From positions 1 through 64,000 of the forward strand of contig NZ_LXYE02000055.1 of assembly GCF_001659685.2 (NCBI RefSeq): a stretch of 64,000 bases of DNA, given 5' to 3'. The notes below the pieces were generated by a model. It ran no database searches, had not been told where the DNA came from, and saw nothing but the letters and a program-made list of their open reading frames with translations. This DNA is from Labilibacter marinus. Its GTDB lineage: Bacteria; Bacteroidota; Bacteroidia; Bacteroidales; Marinilabiliaceae. The position numbers and the translations under genes are program-made. This document shows positions 37,187 through 46,100 of the stretch, one piece after another; the stretch's first letter is position 1; each line of letters opens with the position of its first letter.

Positions 37187-38191
37187 ATGGTAGACATGTA
37201 TGAAATACAGAATCAACTTTTTGAAAACATCAAAAATAAGATTGATGCTAAGTATTCTCTTGTACATGAAGTATCTGAAGCACTAGAAATAAGTTATGAC
37301 AGCACCTATAGGCGCCTTCGTGGAGAGAAGCAAATTACTCTACAGGAAGCCTTTGTTTTAAGTCGTAGATTCAACGTATCTCTAGATGCTATTTGCCAGG
37401 TAGACTCCAACTACCTTCCATTTATTTGTAATCCTGTTGAACCTGAGAATTTCTCTGGGATAAAATGGCTCGACAATGCACTAAATAATGTAACTCAATT
37501 TTATAATGCGAACATTACTGAACTCACCTATGCTGCCAAGGATCCTCCAATATTTAGCTACTTTCAATTTCCTGAAATAGCTGCATTTAAATTTTTATTT
37601 TGGGAGAAAACATTATTTAAATCGAAGGGCTTGGCTAAGCAAAAATTTAGCATTCAGCATACAAATCCATCTATTATAGATCGTTGTAAACAAATTGCTA
37701 TCATTGCACTTAAAATTCCAACAACAGAAATTTGGAATGAAGATACATTTAGGATATTACTTCGACAAGTGGAGTATTATTGGGTTTCTAATTATTTCAA
37801 CACAAAGGAAGACCTTATTTCACTATTAGAATGTCTTGAAAAATGGCTAAACCACACCAAAAAAGAGGCTGAAATAGGCATGCGTTTTTTATATGGAAAA
37901 GAACCCAAGGGTATACCAAACAGCTACAAACTATATGAAAATGAAATTGTTTTGAACGACAACACTATCTTTATTCGCCTTCCTAATAATAACGTCACTT
38001 TTATAACTTATAATGTTCTTGGACTTTTATCATCTAACAATGATGCCTTTTGCAAAAACATAGAACGGTTTCAGCGTGCTATAATCTCTAAATCTAACTT
38101 AATTAGTCAATGTGGAGAGAAAGAAAGGAATCGCTTTTTTAATAAACTTCATTTTGCCATTGATCATTTTAAAGAGAAATATCATATATAA
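37187..38191 (+). CDS. Helix-turn-helix transcriptional regulator
   Basis: A 334-residue protein with a DNA-binding N-terminus: EVSEALEISYDSTYRRLRGEK followed by TLQEAFVLSRRFNVSLDAI (about 27-71) reads as a Cro/BetR-like helix-turn-helix. The remaining 260 residues are helical and aromatic-rich, resemble no domain I can name, and probably sense a ligand or partner. Another ATG three codons in (37196) could be the true start, because the near -7 element lies at 37175-37182. The stop codon directly abuts that of the convergent SDR gene. Confidence 0.78.
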   Translation: MVDMYEIQNQLFENIKNKIDAKYSLVHEVSEALEISYDSTYRRLRGEKQITLQEAFVLSRRFNVSLDAICQVDSNYLPFICNPVEPENFSGIKWLDNALNNVTQFYNANITELTYAAKDPPIFSYFQFPEIAAFKFLFWEKTLFKSKGLAKQKFSIQHTNPSIIDRCKQIAIIALKIPTTEIWNEDTFRILLRQVEYYWVSNYFNTKEDLISLLECLEKWLNHTKKEAEIGMRFLYGKEPKGIPNSYKLYENEIVLNDNTIFIRLPNNNVTFITYNVLGLLSSNNDAFCKNIERFQRAIISKSNLISQCGEKERNRFFNKLHFAIDHFKEKYHI

Positions 38192-39010
38192 TCAAATAAC
38201 AGCCACTAAACCATCTTCTTTCATTATCGATCTTCTATTTATTGATGTTGCCCAATAGTAGAAACGCTTGGGCAACATAGCTACAATAGCATAAATAATC
38301 CGATTTATAAATCCAGGTATACATATTACCTTATGTATACTTATATTTTTAAGACTATAAGCGACCACCTCATCTGCCTCCATCCATAAAAACTTACTTT
38401 TAAGTATTTTTTGTTCTTTAGCCTTCCCTTTTCGCCTTAAATGAAAATCCGTTTTTACGAAACCCGGACAAAGCGCCTGTACATTTATATTATACCTTTC
38501 TAAATCCAAATAAAGACATTCGGAGAATGAAACCATAAACCTTTTTGAAGCACAATAGAAATAATTAAAAGAAGCTGGCATAAAGGCAGACAAAGAGGAT
38601 ACATTTATTATTGTGCCTTTTTGGTGCATTATCATATTAGGAACTACCGAATGAATCAAATGGGTAGCAGCTGTAATATGTACATTTAACATACGATTTT
38701 CCTCTTCGTAACTATGATCAAAAAAACCTTCTGCACTACCATAACCAGCATTATTAATGAGCAATTCAACAGAACGCATTGTTTTAATATGCATTAAAAG
38801 CTTTTTAAACTGATTGGAATCATTAAACTCTACCCGCATTATTTCAACCCGAGCATTAAAAGAATTTTCAAGTTGACACTTCAGTGATTTTAAAGCATCT
38901 ACTCGTCTACCTGTTAGTAACAAATGCCAACCTTGACTAGCTAATAAGTGAGCATAGGCCTTTCCAATACCACTTGTTGCTCCTGTTATAATAGCTTGTT
39001 GATTTTTCAT
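38192..39010 (-). CDS. Short-chain dehydrogenase/reductase
   Basis: A 272-residue classical SDR oxidoreductase. TGATSGIG (9-16) binds NAD(P). NNAG is at 86-89, and the catalytic triad is Ser139 (INVSS), Tyr152 and Lys156 (YCASK). The basic residues after the second strand (TGRR) suggest NADP(H) preference (inference). The C-terminal segment INRIIYAIVAMLPKRFYYW is hydrophobic and may attach to membranes, as in SDRs acting on lipids. It lies downstream of the START-domain gene on the same strand, 90 bp apart, so a shared lipid-like substrate is possible. The stop codon abuts the convergent HTH gene with no terminator between. Confidence 0.88.
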   Translation of the reverse strand: MKNQQAIITGATSGIGKAYAHLLASQGWHLLLTGRRVDALKSLKCQLENSFNARVEIMRVEFNDSNQFKKLLMHIKTMRSVELLINNAGYGSAEGFFDHSYEEENRMLNVHITAATHLIHSVVPNMIMHQKGTIINVSSLSAFMPASFNYFYCASKRFMVSFSECLYLDLERYNINVQALCPGFVKTDFHLRRKGKAKEQKILKSKFLWMEADEVVAYSLKNISIHKVICIPGFINRIIYAIVAMLPKRFYYWATSINRRSIMKEDGLVAVI

Positions 39011-39100
39011 TTTACTATTCTTAATTTATTCGTATTTCTATACACTCCGAATTAACTACCCATACGGTGAAAAAGCATCATCAAAATACATTAGATTCTA

Positions 39101-39736
39101 TTATGATAATCTATTCTTCAATCGCCTAAGATTAGCATAAAATACATTTTTAAGCACAGGCTCTTGCACCCATTGTGGAAACATAGGAGGCTCACTTGAA
39201 AAAGTTGTAAAAGTAATTTTGGTTTTTTGATGACCCACTCTCTTTAATTTCCATACAGCCTTATAATCTTTAATTCGCACCAATTCCGTATCTAAATGAG
39301 GACTGCCTTTTCCACTCTGCACGGTTAAATAATAACTATCTTTATTTTCTCTAGCAACCGAGTATTTAGCTATTAAATCCCTATTAGACATAGGCCATGG
39401 CAGCTGAATTTCCATATACACCCAGTGCGCCTCTGGATCACCTACTTTTTGGGCAACCTTTATTCCTTTCATCCACTCTTTAATCGTTTCATGACTATTC
39501 AGATAACGCACTACATCCTCCATACAACTTTCCACTTCAAATTCACCTTTACGTTCTCTAACATTAAGTGAATCGTTAACCTTTACCCATCGTTCGTAAA
39601 GGGCAATACCTTTAGCGTCTTTCACACACACCCATTCCGAATAATACATTGATGCGTTAACAAATGCCTTTTCTTTCAACACAGCAGGGTTTAAATTTAA
39701 AAGCATCCTAATCAAGAAATAAACAAGAATTACCAT
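39101..39736 (-). CDS. START-domain (lipid-transfer-like) protein
   Basis: A 211-residue protein with a short hydrophobic N-terminus (about 1-16) and a START/Bet v1-like body. ERWVKVNDSLNVRERKGEFEV, WVYMEIQLPWPMSNRDLI (the WPMSNRD segment is typical of START proteins) and TKITFTTFSSEPPMFPQWV are the recognisable pieces. START domains bind sterols, phospholipids or other hydrophobic ligands. The adjacent SDR on the same strand could modify the ligand (inference). An alternative start at Met11 would remove most of the hydrophobic leader. Confidence 0.8.
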   Translation of the reverse strand: MVILVYFLIRMLLNLNPAVLKEKAFVNASMYYSEWVCVKDAKGIALYERWVKVNDSLNVRERKGEFEVESCMEDVVRYLNSHETIKEWMKGIKVAQKVGDPEAHWVYMEIQLPWPMSNRDLIAKYSVARENKDSYYLTVQSGKGSPHLDTELVRIKDYKAVWKLKRVGHQKTKITFTTFSSEPPMFPQWVQEPVLKNVFYANLRRLKNRLS

Positions 39737-40251
39737 TTTTCTTTATATTAGTTAAACATCTTCTGAAGTAAAATTAAGGATGAAGTCTTCTAAATTGTAA
39801 TTACTAGTTAATACAGCACCCCACCTATTTGGCAAAATTTGCATCTGGAAACTTATTTAATTGATTTAAGTAGCAATAAGCACAACAAATGAAAAATACT
39901 TGAAATAATTATCGAACAACAATTCAATATAAACATCTACTTATTGCACATTTGTATACACTGCAACATTTTATCAATAGCACCACTACAGGTTCTACTT
40001 TAACACAAATAAATCCTATTATTAATAAGTAATACCGAGTGATAATATATATGAAAACCAGCACTAAAAACCATTAAAACACTGTTATATTGCCACTTAA
40101 GACACACTCCATTTACATAAGCTTTTCATTCGTTCACCGTACAAATCCAAACACTAATCAAAGCAAACGAAACATTTTCAGCAACTTGCGTAATATTTCA
40201 ACACAACTTGAAGCGATGACTCTGATTATATGCTTCATAAAACAAAGACAA
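39737..40251. other. Intergenic region before the secreted protein gene
   Basis: 515 bp, AT-rich. An open frame runs back from the gene at 40252 to a TTG at 40090, but the 54 extra residues look non-coding and would bury the signal peptide. Nothing else was recognised. Confidence 0.45.
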
Positions 40252-40710
40252 ATGAAAAAGTTGATTATTATTTTATTCGCACTTATAGCTACAAGTAATT
40301 GGGCAAATGCTCAGTTTTCGCACCTAAACGATGTTGAATTAAAAACAAGTGAGGATTATAAAGAATACACCGAACAGGTACTGGATTGTAGTTATTATTT
40401 GTTGATGACTCCGTTTGACAAAAAAGATTCGGAACGAACAGCAGCCACAGAATTTATTATTCGATGGATGAAAGGAAGTCCTTCTTGCGATTTTTCAGTA
40501 AGTGACGACATAAAAACCCTCACAGAAGAAAAAGAGGAGTTAATAGGACTGTATGCCTCGTGTTATGCTAAAGTATATCTGGAAAATGAAGAAAGCACTC
40601 AAGATATTACCGAAATTACTGAAGGCGCGGTTAGTGCATTAATACAGTACTGTAACAACCCTAGCAATAAAATTAAGCCTACTAAAGAAATGAAAAAACG
40701 TTTAGGCTAG
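40252..40710 (+). CDS. Small secreted protein of unknown function
   Basis: A 152-residue exported protein. I chose the ATG at 40252 because it begins a textbook signal peptide (KKLIIILFALIATSNWANAQ, cleavage expected before Gln21 or Phe22). The mature part is helical and acidic. Notable segments are LDCSYYLLMTPFDKKDSERT, AATEFIIRWMKGSPSCDFSV and YASCYAKVYLENEES. Four cysteines (in LDCS, SCDF, SCYA and YCNN) could form disulfides. I recognise no named family. It is convergent with the exporter operon and followed by a strong terminator. Confidence 0.75.
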   Translation: MKKLIIILFALIATSNWANAQFSHLNDVELKTSEDYKEYTEQVLDCSYYLLMTPFDKKDSERTAATEFIIRWMKGSPSCDFSVSDDIKTLTEEKEELIGLYASCYAKVYLENEESTQDITEITEGAVSALIQYCNNPSNKIKPTKEMKKRLG

Positions 40711-40774
40711 AAATAGGTTATAGGCATTAGCCTATTTTACACATTGCAATTTCATATTAAGAAAAATACTCACA

Positions 40775-40809
40775 AAAAAACGGATAAGCTATGAGCTTAT
40801 CCGTTTTTT
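40775..40809. terminator. Bidirectional terminator
   Basis: A 16-bp perfect stem (arm core CGGATAAGCT with outer A/T runs, 40775-40790 and 40794-40809) and a 3-nt loop. It ends both the secreted-protein gene and the exporter operon. Confidence 0.9.
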
Positions 40810-40839
40810 ATACCTTATAATTTAACAGAAAGGCAACTC

Positions 40840-42114
40840 CTACTTTTTATCTTTGGCATCAAATAGCTTATCCACTACTTCAACTAAATCGCCATTATTT
40901 AGTTTTTTAGCAATGGCACTATACGGAGCACTAACTACTTCCTCGCCCTTTTCAACACCTTCAATAATTTGAATATACTTTGTATCTTGAATACCAACTG
41001 CTACTTTCCGTTGTTCAATTTTTCCATCTACCACAACAAAAACAACCTCTGTTTTCTCTTCTTCTTTTTCTAAGTCCAAATTATCATCCTCAACTTTCGT
41101 TGTATCTTTTCGTGTAGTAACCGATTGAATTGGCACGGTAAGTACATCCACTTTTGTATTGGTTTGAATATCCACAGTGGCCGACATTCCTGGTCTAAAA
41201 GGATAAAAATTAGTTCCTTTCTCCTCAAGTAACTCTTGGTACGATTCTGGAAGTATTAATATTTTCACTTCAAAATTGGTAATCTGATCTGCACTTGTCC
41301 CTTGGGACTTGGCTGAATTAGCAATCTCTGTCACTAAACCTTTAAATTTCTGCTTAAGATAAGCGTCTACTTCAATTAATGCAGTATCCATTGAACTAAC
41401 TCGAATGATATCGTTTTCGTTTACATCCACCACAACCTCCATATTATTCAGGTTAGCGATAGTCATCATTTCAGTTCCTTCAAATTGAGCAGTTCCCACT
41501 ACGCGCTCCCCTTTCTCTACGTTTAAACGAGATATAGTTCCATCCATTGCAGCATAAATGGTGGTTTTGGCTAAGTTATCCTTGGCCTCATTCAAAGACG
41601 CCTTGGCATTGCGTAAAGAAGCCCTGGATGCATCCACACTAGCCTTTGCGACATTATAATCGGCCAAAGCCTGCTCATATTCCGACTCTGAAATTGTTTG
41701 TTCTTTCCAAAGTTTTTCATTTCTATTATACGATAACTCTTTTTGTTTAAACTGAGCTTCGGCTTGGGCAAGACTAGCTTCTGAAGACTTTAAAGAAGCT
41801 TGCCTTTTTTCGAGATTACGCTCATAGATATCTGGTTGAATGCGTGCCAGCATCTGACCTTTCTTCACCTCATCACCTTCCTTAACAGTCAGTAATAAAA
41901 TCTCTCCAGAAACATCGGAAGAAACCTTCACTTCTACCTCTGGTTTAATTTTACCATTAGCCGTAATGGTTTCAGTTAAAGTTCTTACCTCAACTTTCTC
42001 AATTTTTACTTTATGCTTAAATTCTCCTCCTATCCACCCTTGCTTTTTGGCAACAATTAAAAGAAGAATAATTACAACTAAACCTATTAAAGGGTATAAT
42101 ACTGATTTTTTCAT
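40840..42114 (-). CDS. MacA-like periplasmic adaptor (HlyD family), second copy
   Basis: A 424-residue membrane-fusion protein that would bridge an inner-membrane exporter to a TolC channel. One N-terminal membrane anchor (about 5-22) is followed by a split lipoyl domain (VSSDVSGEILLLTVKEGDEV and GTISRLNVEKGERVV). Between the halves lies a long helical hairpin with Ala/Lys/Glu heptads (about 100-190), followed by beta-barrel and membrane-proximal domains. Residues about 335-350 contain a very acidic insert (DNLDLEKEEEKTE). It is the last gene of the exporter locus and lies after a hairpin that may reduce its expression. It differs clearly in sequence from the other adaptor (43647-44729). Confidence 0.88.
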   Translation of the reverse strand: MKKSVLYPLIGLVVIILLLIVAKKQGWIGGEFKHKVKIEKVEVRTLTETITANGKIKPEVEVKVSSDVSGEILLLTVKEGDEVKKGQMLARIQPDIYERNLEKRQASLKSSEASLAQAEAQFKQKELSYNRNEKLWKEQTISESEYEQALADYNVAKASVDASRASLRNAKASLNEAKDNLAKTTIYAAMDGTISRLNVEKGERVVGTAQFEGTEMMTIANLNNMEVVVDVNENDIIRVSSMDTALIEVDAYLKQKFKGLVTEIANSAKSQGTSADQITNFEVKILILPESYQELLEEKGTNFYPFRPGMSATVDIQTNTKVDVLTVPIQSVTTRKDTTKVEDDNLDLEKEEEKTEVVFVVVDGKIEQRKVAVGIQDTKYIQIIEGVEKGEEVVSAPYSAIAKKLNNGDLVEVVDKLFDAKDKK

Positions 42115-42197
42115 TTTTAAAATTAGTTGAGGTAATGTATTTAACGCAAGATAATAAGATTAAACAAATGCATTTTATATTTATCTAAAAATAACAA

Positions 42198-42229
42198 AAG
42201 CACCCACTCAAATAAATGAATGGATGCTT
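42198..42229 (-). terminator. Possible terminator/attenuator between TolC and second adaptor
   Basis: A 13-bp imperfect stem (42198-42210 with 42217-42229, two mismatches) and a T-rich stretch after it on the minus strand, within the 148-bp gap of the exporter locus. Confidence 0.55.
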
Positions 42230-42262
42230 CGCAATTATTAAACCCACACTATCTTGAAGTTT

Positions 42263-43600
42263 TTACAACTGTATTGGGACACCTTTATAAAAATCAAGAA
42301 TTTTATTTCTCAAAATATACTCATATTTCGATTGTATAAGATTTGATTGAGCTCTTGTAAAATCCGTTTTAGCCACATTGTAATCCACTGAATTTACCAA
42401 ACCAACATTAAACTTTTCCTCCGTATATCGAAATGATTCTTTAAATGATTCCACAGCCTCATTACTAGAAATATACTTATTATGCGCAGCCAAAGCATCA
42501 GCATATGCTTGCTGTATCTCTTTGCGTAAGGTTAATTTTGCCTGACTTAAAGCATAATTTGCATCGATCACTCGTACTCTTGCATTTTTTACACTATTTC
42601 TGGTCTGTAACTTATTAAAAATAGGCACGTTTAATGTAGCTCCTATATATAAGTTTTTCGTCGAATTAATTTGGTCGCCTAAAGGTCTGTTAATTTTATC
42701 TGGATCATCTTCAAGCCATATAGCATTTGCTCCCCAACTTCCATCAATACTTAAGCGTGGATAATATCCGCTCTTGGCAATATCTACCTCAACTTCAGAA
42801 CTTTGCAGATTATAGTTTGCACCCTTAATCTCTGGCATAATATCAATCGCCATTTTATAAACATCAACAGGTTTAGCCAAGTTGATTTCATTCACTTCTG
42901 GAATTACTGGCGAAATTACATCAAACTCAGCAACATATTCTAAATCTAACAACTGCGCCAAATTTAATAATGATAAACCTAGATTATTTTTTTGCGTAGT
43001 CACATTAAGAGCTTCTTTTGCTGCTTGAGATTTAATTTCAAGATAACTACCCTTAGCTTGACTACCAGCGTCAACCAACTTTTTACTTCTTTCAACCTGC
43101 TGGTTGGTTACCTCATATTGTTCTTCAGCAATAGCTAATAACTCCTTATCAAATAAAATTTGAAGATATTGACTCGTTATGCGTAGTGAAATATCATTTT
43201 TTATTTCCTCCGCCAAAGCCATGGTAGCCATTAAATCTATTTGATTTTGCTTGATTTTATTACTTAAATTGAATCCATTAAACACATCGACAGAAGAGCC
43301 AACTCCTAAACTAAACGAACTATTGTTTACCTCAATATTTTGGGCAGCTTGCTGAACCCAAGTATATCCATAGCTTAGGCCATAACTTGTGCGCCCGTTT
43401 AAATCAGGTAAACGATTTAATTTACTTTGATCTAATTTTGTTTGCTGCAATTGATTATTCACTTCCTGCCTCTTAATAGTAATATTATTATCCAAGGCAT
43501 AGGTAATACATTTCTCTAATGTCCATGCTTCTTGCGCCTTTACATTGGCTGCTTGCACAAAAAGAATGATAACAAGTAATGACAATATCTTATTCATCAT
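42263..43600 (-). CDS. TolC-family outer membrane efflux channel
   Basis: A 445-residue outer-membrane factor. A signal peptide (about 1-22, ending NVKAQ) precedes two related OEP repeats with the typical openings LEKCITYALDNNITIKRQ and VYKMAIDIMPEIKGANYNLQ. Long amphipathic helices (EQYEVTNQQVERSKKLVDAG, AYADALAAHNKYISSNEAVE) form the tunnel. It lies 46 bp after one adaptor gene and before the other, so it is the outer exit of this exporter. Confidence 0.93.
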   Translation of the reverse strand: MMNKILSLLVIILFVQAANVKAQEAWTLEKCITYALDNNITIKRQEVNNQLQQTKLDQSKLNRLPDLNGRTSYGLSYGYTWVQQAAQNIEVNNSSFSLGVGSSVDVFNGFNLSNKIKQNQIDLMATMALAEEIKNDISLRITSQYLQILFDKELLAIAEEQYEVTNQQVERSKKLVDAGSQAKGSYLEIKSQAAKEALNVTTQKNNLGLSLLNLAQLLDLEYVAEFDVISPVIPEVNEINLAKPVDVYKMAIDIMPEIKGANYNLQSSEVEVDIAKSGYYPRLSIDGSWGANAIWLEDDPDKINRPLGDQINSTKNLYIGATLNVPIFNKLQTRNSVKNARVRVIDANYALSQAKLTLRKEIQQAYADALAAHNKYISSNEAVESFKESFRYTEEKFNVGLVNSVDYNVAKTDFTRAQSNLIQSKYEYILRNKILDFYKGVPIQL

Positions 43601-43646
43601 GTTAGTCTGCTTAAATTAATTTTTAAATGTTTAAGGTTAATGATAA

Positions 43647-44729
43647 TTATGATTTTGGCACTTTAATCTTATCATCTTTTTGAACTCCCGACTTAACCTC
43701 AATCTGGATACCGTCCGAAAGACCTGTTTCAATTTCTTTCTTTTCAAACTGTTGCTCAGCCACCTCTACTTCAACAAATGCGGTATCGTTACTAAATTGC
43801 AAAAGTTTTTCGTTTATAGATAAAACACTATCTCTTCTGTCTAAAACAATATCTGCATTAGCGCTATATCCAGCTCTAATAAACTGACCTTCTTTTAAAT
43901 TAACGTCAGCTTTAATTTCAAACTGAATTGCACCATTTTCTTCTACGCCTTTAGGCGAAATATACTCAAGCTTCGCATCAAATTTTTCTCCTTCAATGGC
44001 TCCGATAGAAAGTAACAAATCCATACCTTCTTTAATTTTACCAACTTCGGTCTCATCAACTTTTCCTTCAAAAATCATTTCACCCATATCAGCCAAAATA
44101 GCTACAGTTGTTCCATCATTAAATGTGTTACTTTTAATCACTGAATTTCCAACTTCAACAGGAACATCTAAAACCATACCCTCGATAGTTGCCTTAATTA
44201 TGGTATTTGTTTGAGCTCCCATATTTTTGGTTACACCTTCTTTAATTAACTGAAGGTTATTATCTGCAGCATTCACATCTTCTTTAGCATTTTCATAGCC
44301 CATTAATTGATCTAAATATTCTGATTCAGCAATAACACCATTATCATACAAATCCTTCTTTCTCTTGTACTCAATTTCGGCATTTTTAAATCTAATCTTA
44401 GCTTTATTCAATTGACTCTCGGCATTATTAACTTGAACCATTTCAGGTATAATCTGAATTTTAGCAATCAGATCACCTTTCTTCAATAAATCACCAGGCT
44501 CCGTATAAATTTCGGTAATAATTCCAGACTCCTGAGGTTTGATCTCAATTTCTTGTCTTGGCACAACAGAACCTGTTGCTACTGTTTTTTTTACGATATC
44601 CTTAAACTCGGCAGATTCGGTTTTGAATACTACCTCTTTTTCTCTGGACTGATCGTATAAATAATAGAAGCCGCCTACAAAAACAAATGCGAACACTACT
44701 ATAAGGATGATGTTTCTAACTCTTTTCAT
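43647..44729 (-). CDS. MacA-like periplasmic adaptor (HlyD family), first copy
   Basis: A 360-residue membrane-fusion protein with an N-terminal anchor (about 5-24). Lipoyl half-motifs are IKPQESGIITEIYTEPGDLL and EGMVLDVPVEVGNSVI. A coiled-coil hairpin (about 100-160) and a barrel domain (VDETEVGKIKEGMDLLLSIG) follow. The gene comes 94 bp after the second permease and 46 bp before TolC. Having a second, diverged adaptor in the same locus suggests that the two work with different permeases or form a mixed ring (inference). Confidence 0.9.
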   Translation of the reverse strand: MKRVRNIILIVVFAFVFVGGFYYLYDQSREKEVVFKTESAEFKDIVKKTVATGSVVPRQEIEIKPQESGIITEIYTEPGDLLKKGDLIAKIQIIPEMVQVNNAESQLNKAKIRFKNAEIEYKRKKDLYDNGVIAESEYLDQLMGYENAKEDVNAADNNLQLIKEGVTKNMGAQTNTIIKATIEGMVLDVPVEVGNSVIKSNTFNDGTTVAILADMGEMIFEGKVDETEVGKIKEGMDLLLSIGAIEGEKFDAKLEYISPKGVEENGAIQFEIKADVNLKEGQFIRAGYSANADIVLDRRDSVLSINEKLLQFSNDTAFVEVEVAEQQFEKKEIETGLSDGIQIEVKSGVQKDDKIKVPKS

Positions 44730-44823
44730 GTGTATAAGTTTAATTTTATTAAGGTCATATTGAAGTCGCTACTTTATTCTTTTTTGCCAAAAATTAGAGC
44801 AACTCAGTTATAGTATTTTATTA

Positions 44824-46089
44824 TTAATTCTCCTGACGGATAGCCTCAATTGGTTTAATAGCTACAGCTCTTCTGGAAGGTATAACTCCTGCCAAAACCC
44901 CTGAAAATATTAATATTAACAATGACGTTACGGCAACCGTAAAATTCACCTCTGGATTTAAAAAACCAGAATCCGCAGATGGATTACTCCCTATCGCTTG
45001 GCTTATTCCTTCAACAATAAGAACGCCGAAGAACATTCCTAAAAATCCTGCTAAGCCTGTTAAAAAAACCGACTCGGTAATAATTGTTGATATAATATTG
45101 AGAGGTGAAGCACCAATAGCTCGTTTAATACCAATCTCTTGTGTTCTTTCTTTAATGATGATAAGCATGATATTACTAATTCCAATAACACCAGCCAGTA
45201 AAGTACCAATTCCTACTATCCAAACTAGAATGTTGATGCCTAAAAATAATCCGCTCATTTTCTTAAACTCTTCACCAACATTATTAGAACCCATGGCACC
45301 TTCGTCCTCAGGGTGAATATCATGTCGTTTGGCTAATAAGGCCTTCACTTCCTTCTCAACCTTCATGATATCATATTCCGGCTTTGCGGTAATAGCAAAA
45401 TAACCTACAATATTATTATAGTTGTAAACTACCTGACAAGTTGAAAATGGAATAAAAACCGTTTGGTTTTGTTGCTCTCCCCAACGTTGAGAATGTTTGG
45501 ATTCATAAGTTCCGATTACCTGAAAATATATTTCACCAATACGGATATATTTATTTAACGGGTCCTCATCCTTCTCAAACAAATCATTATACACCGTTTT
45601 ACCAATAATGGCTACTTTACGATTACCTTTCAAGTCCATCTCATTGATAAACCTTCCGTGCTTTATGCTTACTGGGTCAATTTTATAATCTTCAGGTATG
45701 ATACCCGTTACCTCGTATGAACCTTCTTGCAATCCACGACTAACAAGCGATGCATTCTGATATCCTCCTCCTTGCATTCTTGGTGCAATAATATCTATAC
45801 CTGCAATGTTATCTTTCATAGCCTGTTTATCCTCATACTTAAAATAGTATCTCCTATTTCGAGGAAAACCTTTATAGGGTTTCGATGTTGGTTGCGTCCA
45901 AACGAACATACTATTCGTGGCAAAGTCGCCCATATTAGCATAAACACCATTCTCAAGACCTTTACCCGCACCCATCATCAGCATGAGCATAAAGATGCCC
46001 CAAAAAACACCAAAGCCTGTTAAGAAAGTACGCAGCTTATTTTTTTTCAGCGTATAAAATATTTCTTGCCATTTATCTAAATCAAACAT
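44824..46089 (-). CDS. MacB-type ABC transporter permease, second copy
   Basis: A 421-residue FtsX/MacB-family permease lacking its own ATPase domain. One helix near the N-terminus (NKLRTFLTGFGVFWGIFMLM, about 15-40) leads into a periplasmic MacB core domain (about 45-280). Three C-terminal helices follow (about 285-310, 335-365 and 380-410), with the cytoplasmic coupling motif KERTQEIGIKRAIGA between the first two. It starts 11 bp after the sister permease, and both open with nearly the same block, so they arose by tandem duplication. The pair probably forms a heterodimer on the shared ATPase. Confidence 0.92.
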   Translation of the reverse strand: MFDLDKWQEIFYTLKKNKLRTFLTGFGVFWGIFMLMLMMGAGKGLENGVYANMGDFATNSMFVWTQPTSKPYKGFPRNRRYYFKYEDKQAMKDNIAGIDIIAPRMQGGGYQNASLVSRGLQEGSYEVTGIIPEDYKIDPVSIKHGRFINEMDLKGNRKVAIIGKTVYNDLFEKDEDPLNKYIRIGEIYFQVIGTYESKHSQRWGEQQNQTVFIPFSTCQVVYNYNNIVGYFAITAKPEYDIMKVEKEVKALLAKRHDIHPEDEGAMGSNNVGEEFKKMSGLFLGINILVWIVGIGTLLAGVIGISNIMLIIIKERTQEIGIKRAIGASPLNIISTIITESVFLTGLAGFLGMFFGVLIVEGISQAIGSNPSADSGFLNPEVNFTVAVTSLLILIFSGVLAGVIPSRRAVAIKPIEAIRQEN

Positions 46090-46100
46090 ACTATTTCGTT

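Noticed and set aside
40090-40251. 54-residue N-terminal extension of the secreted protein
   Set aside because: It starts at TTG, looks non-coding and would hide a clear signal peptide beginning at 40252.
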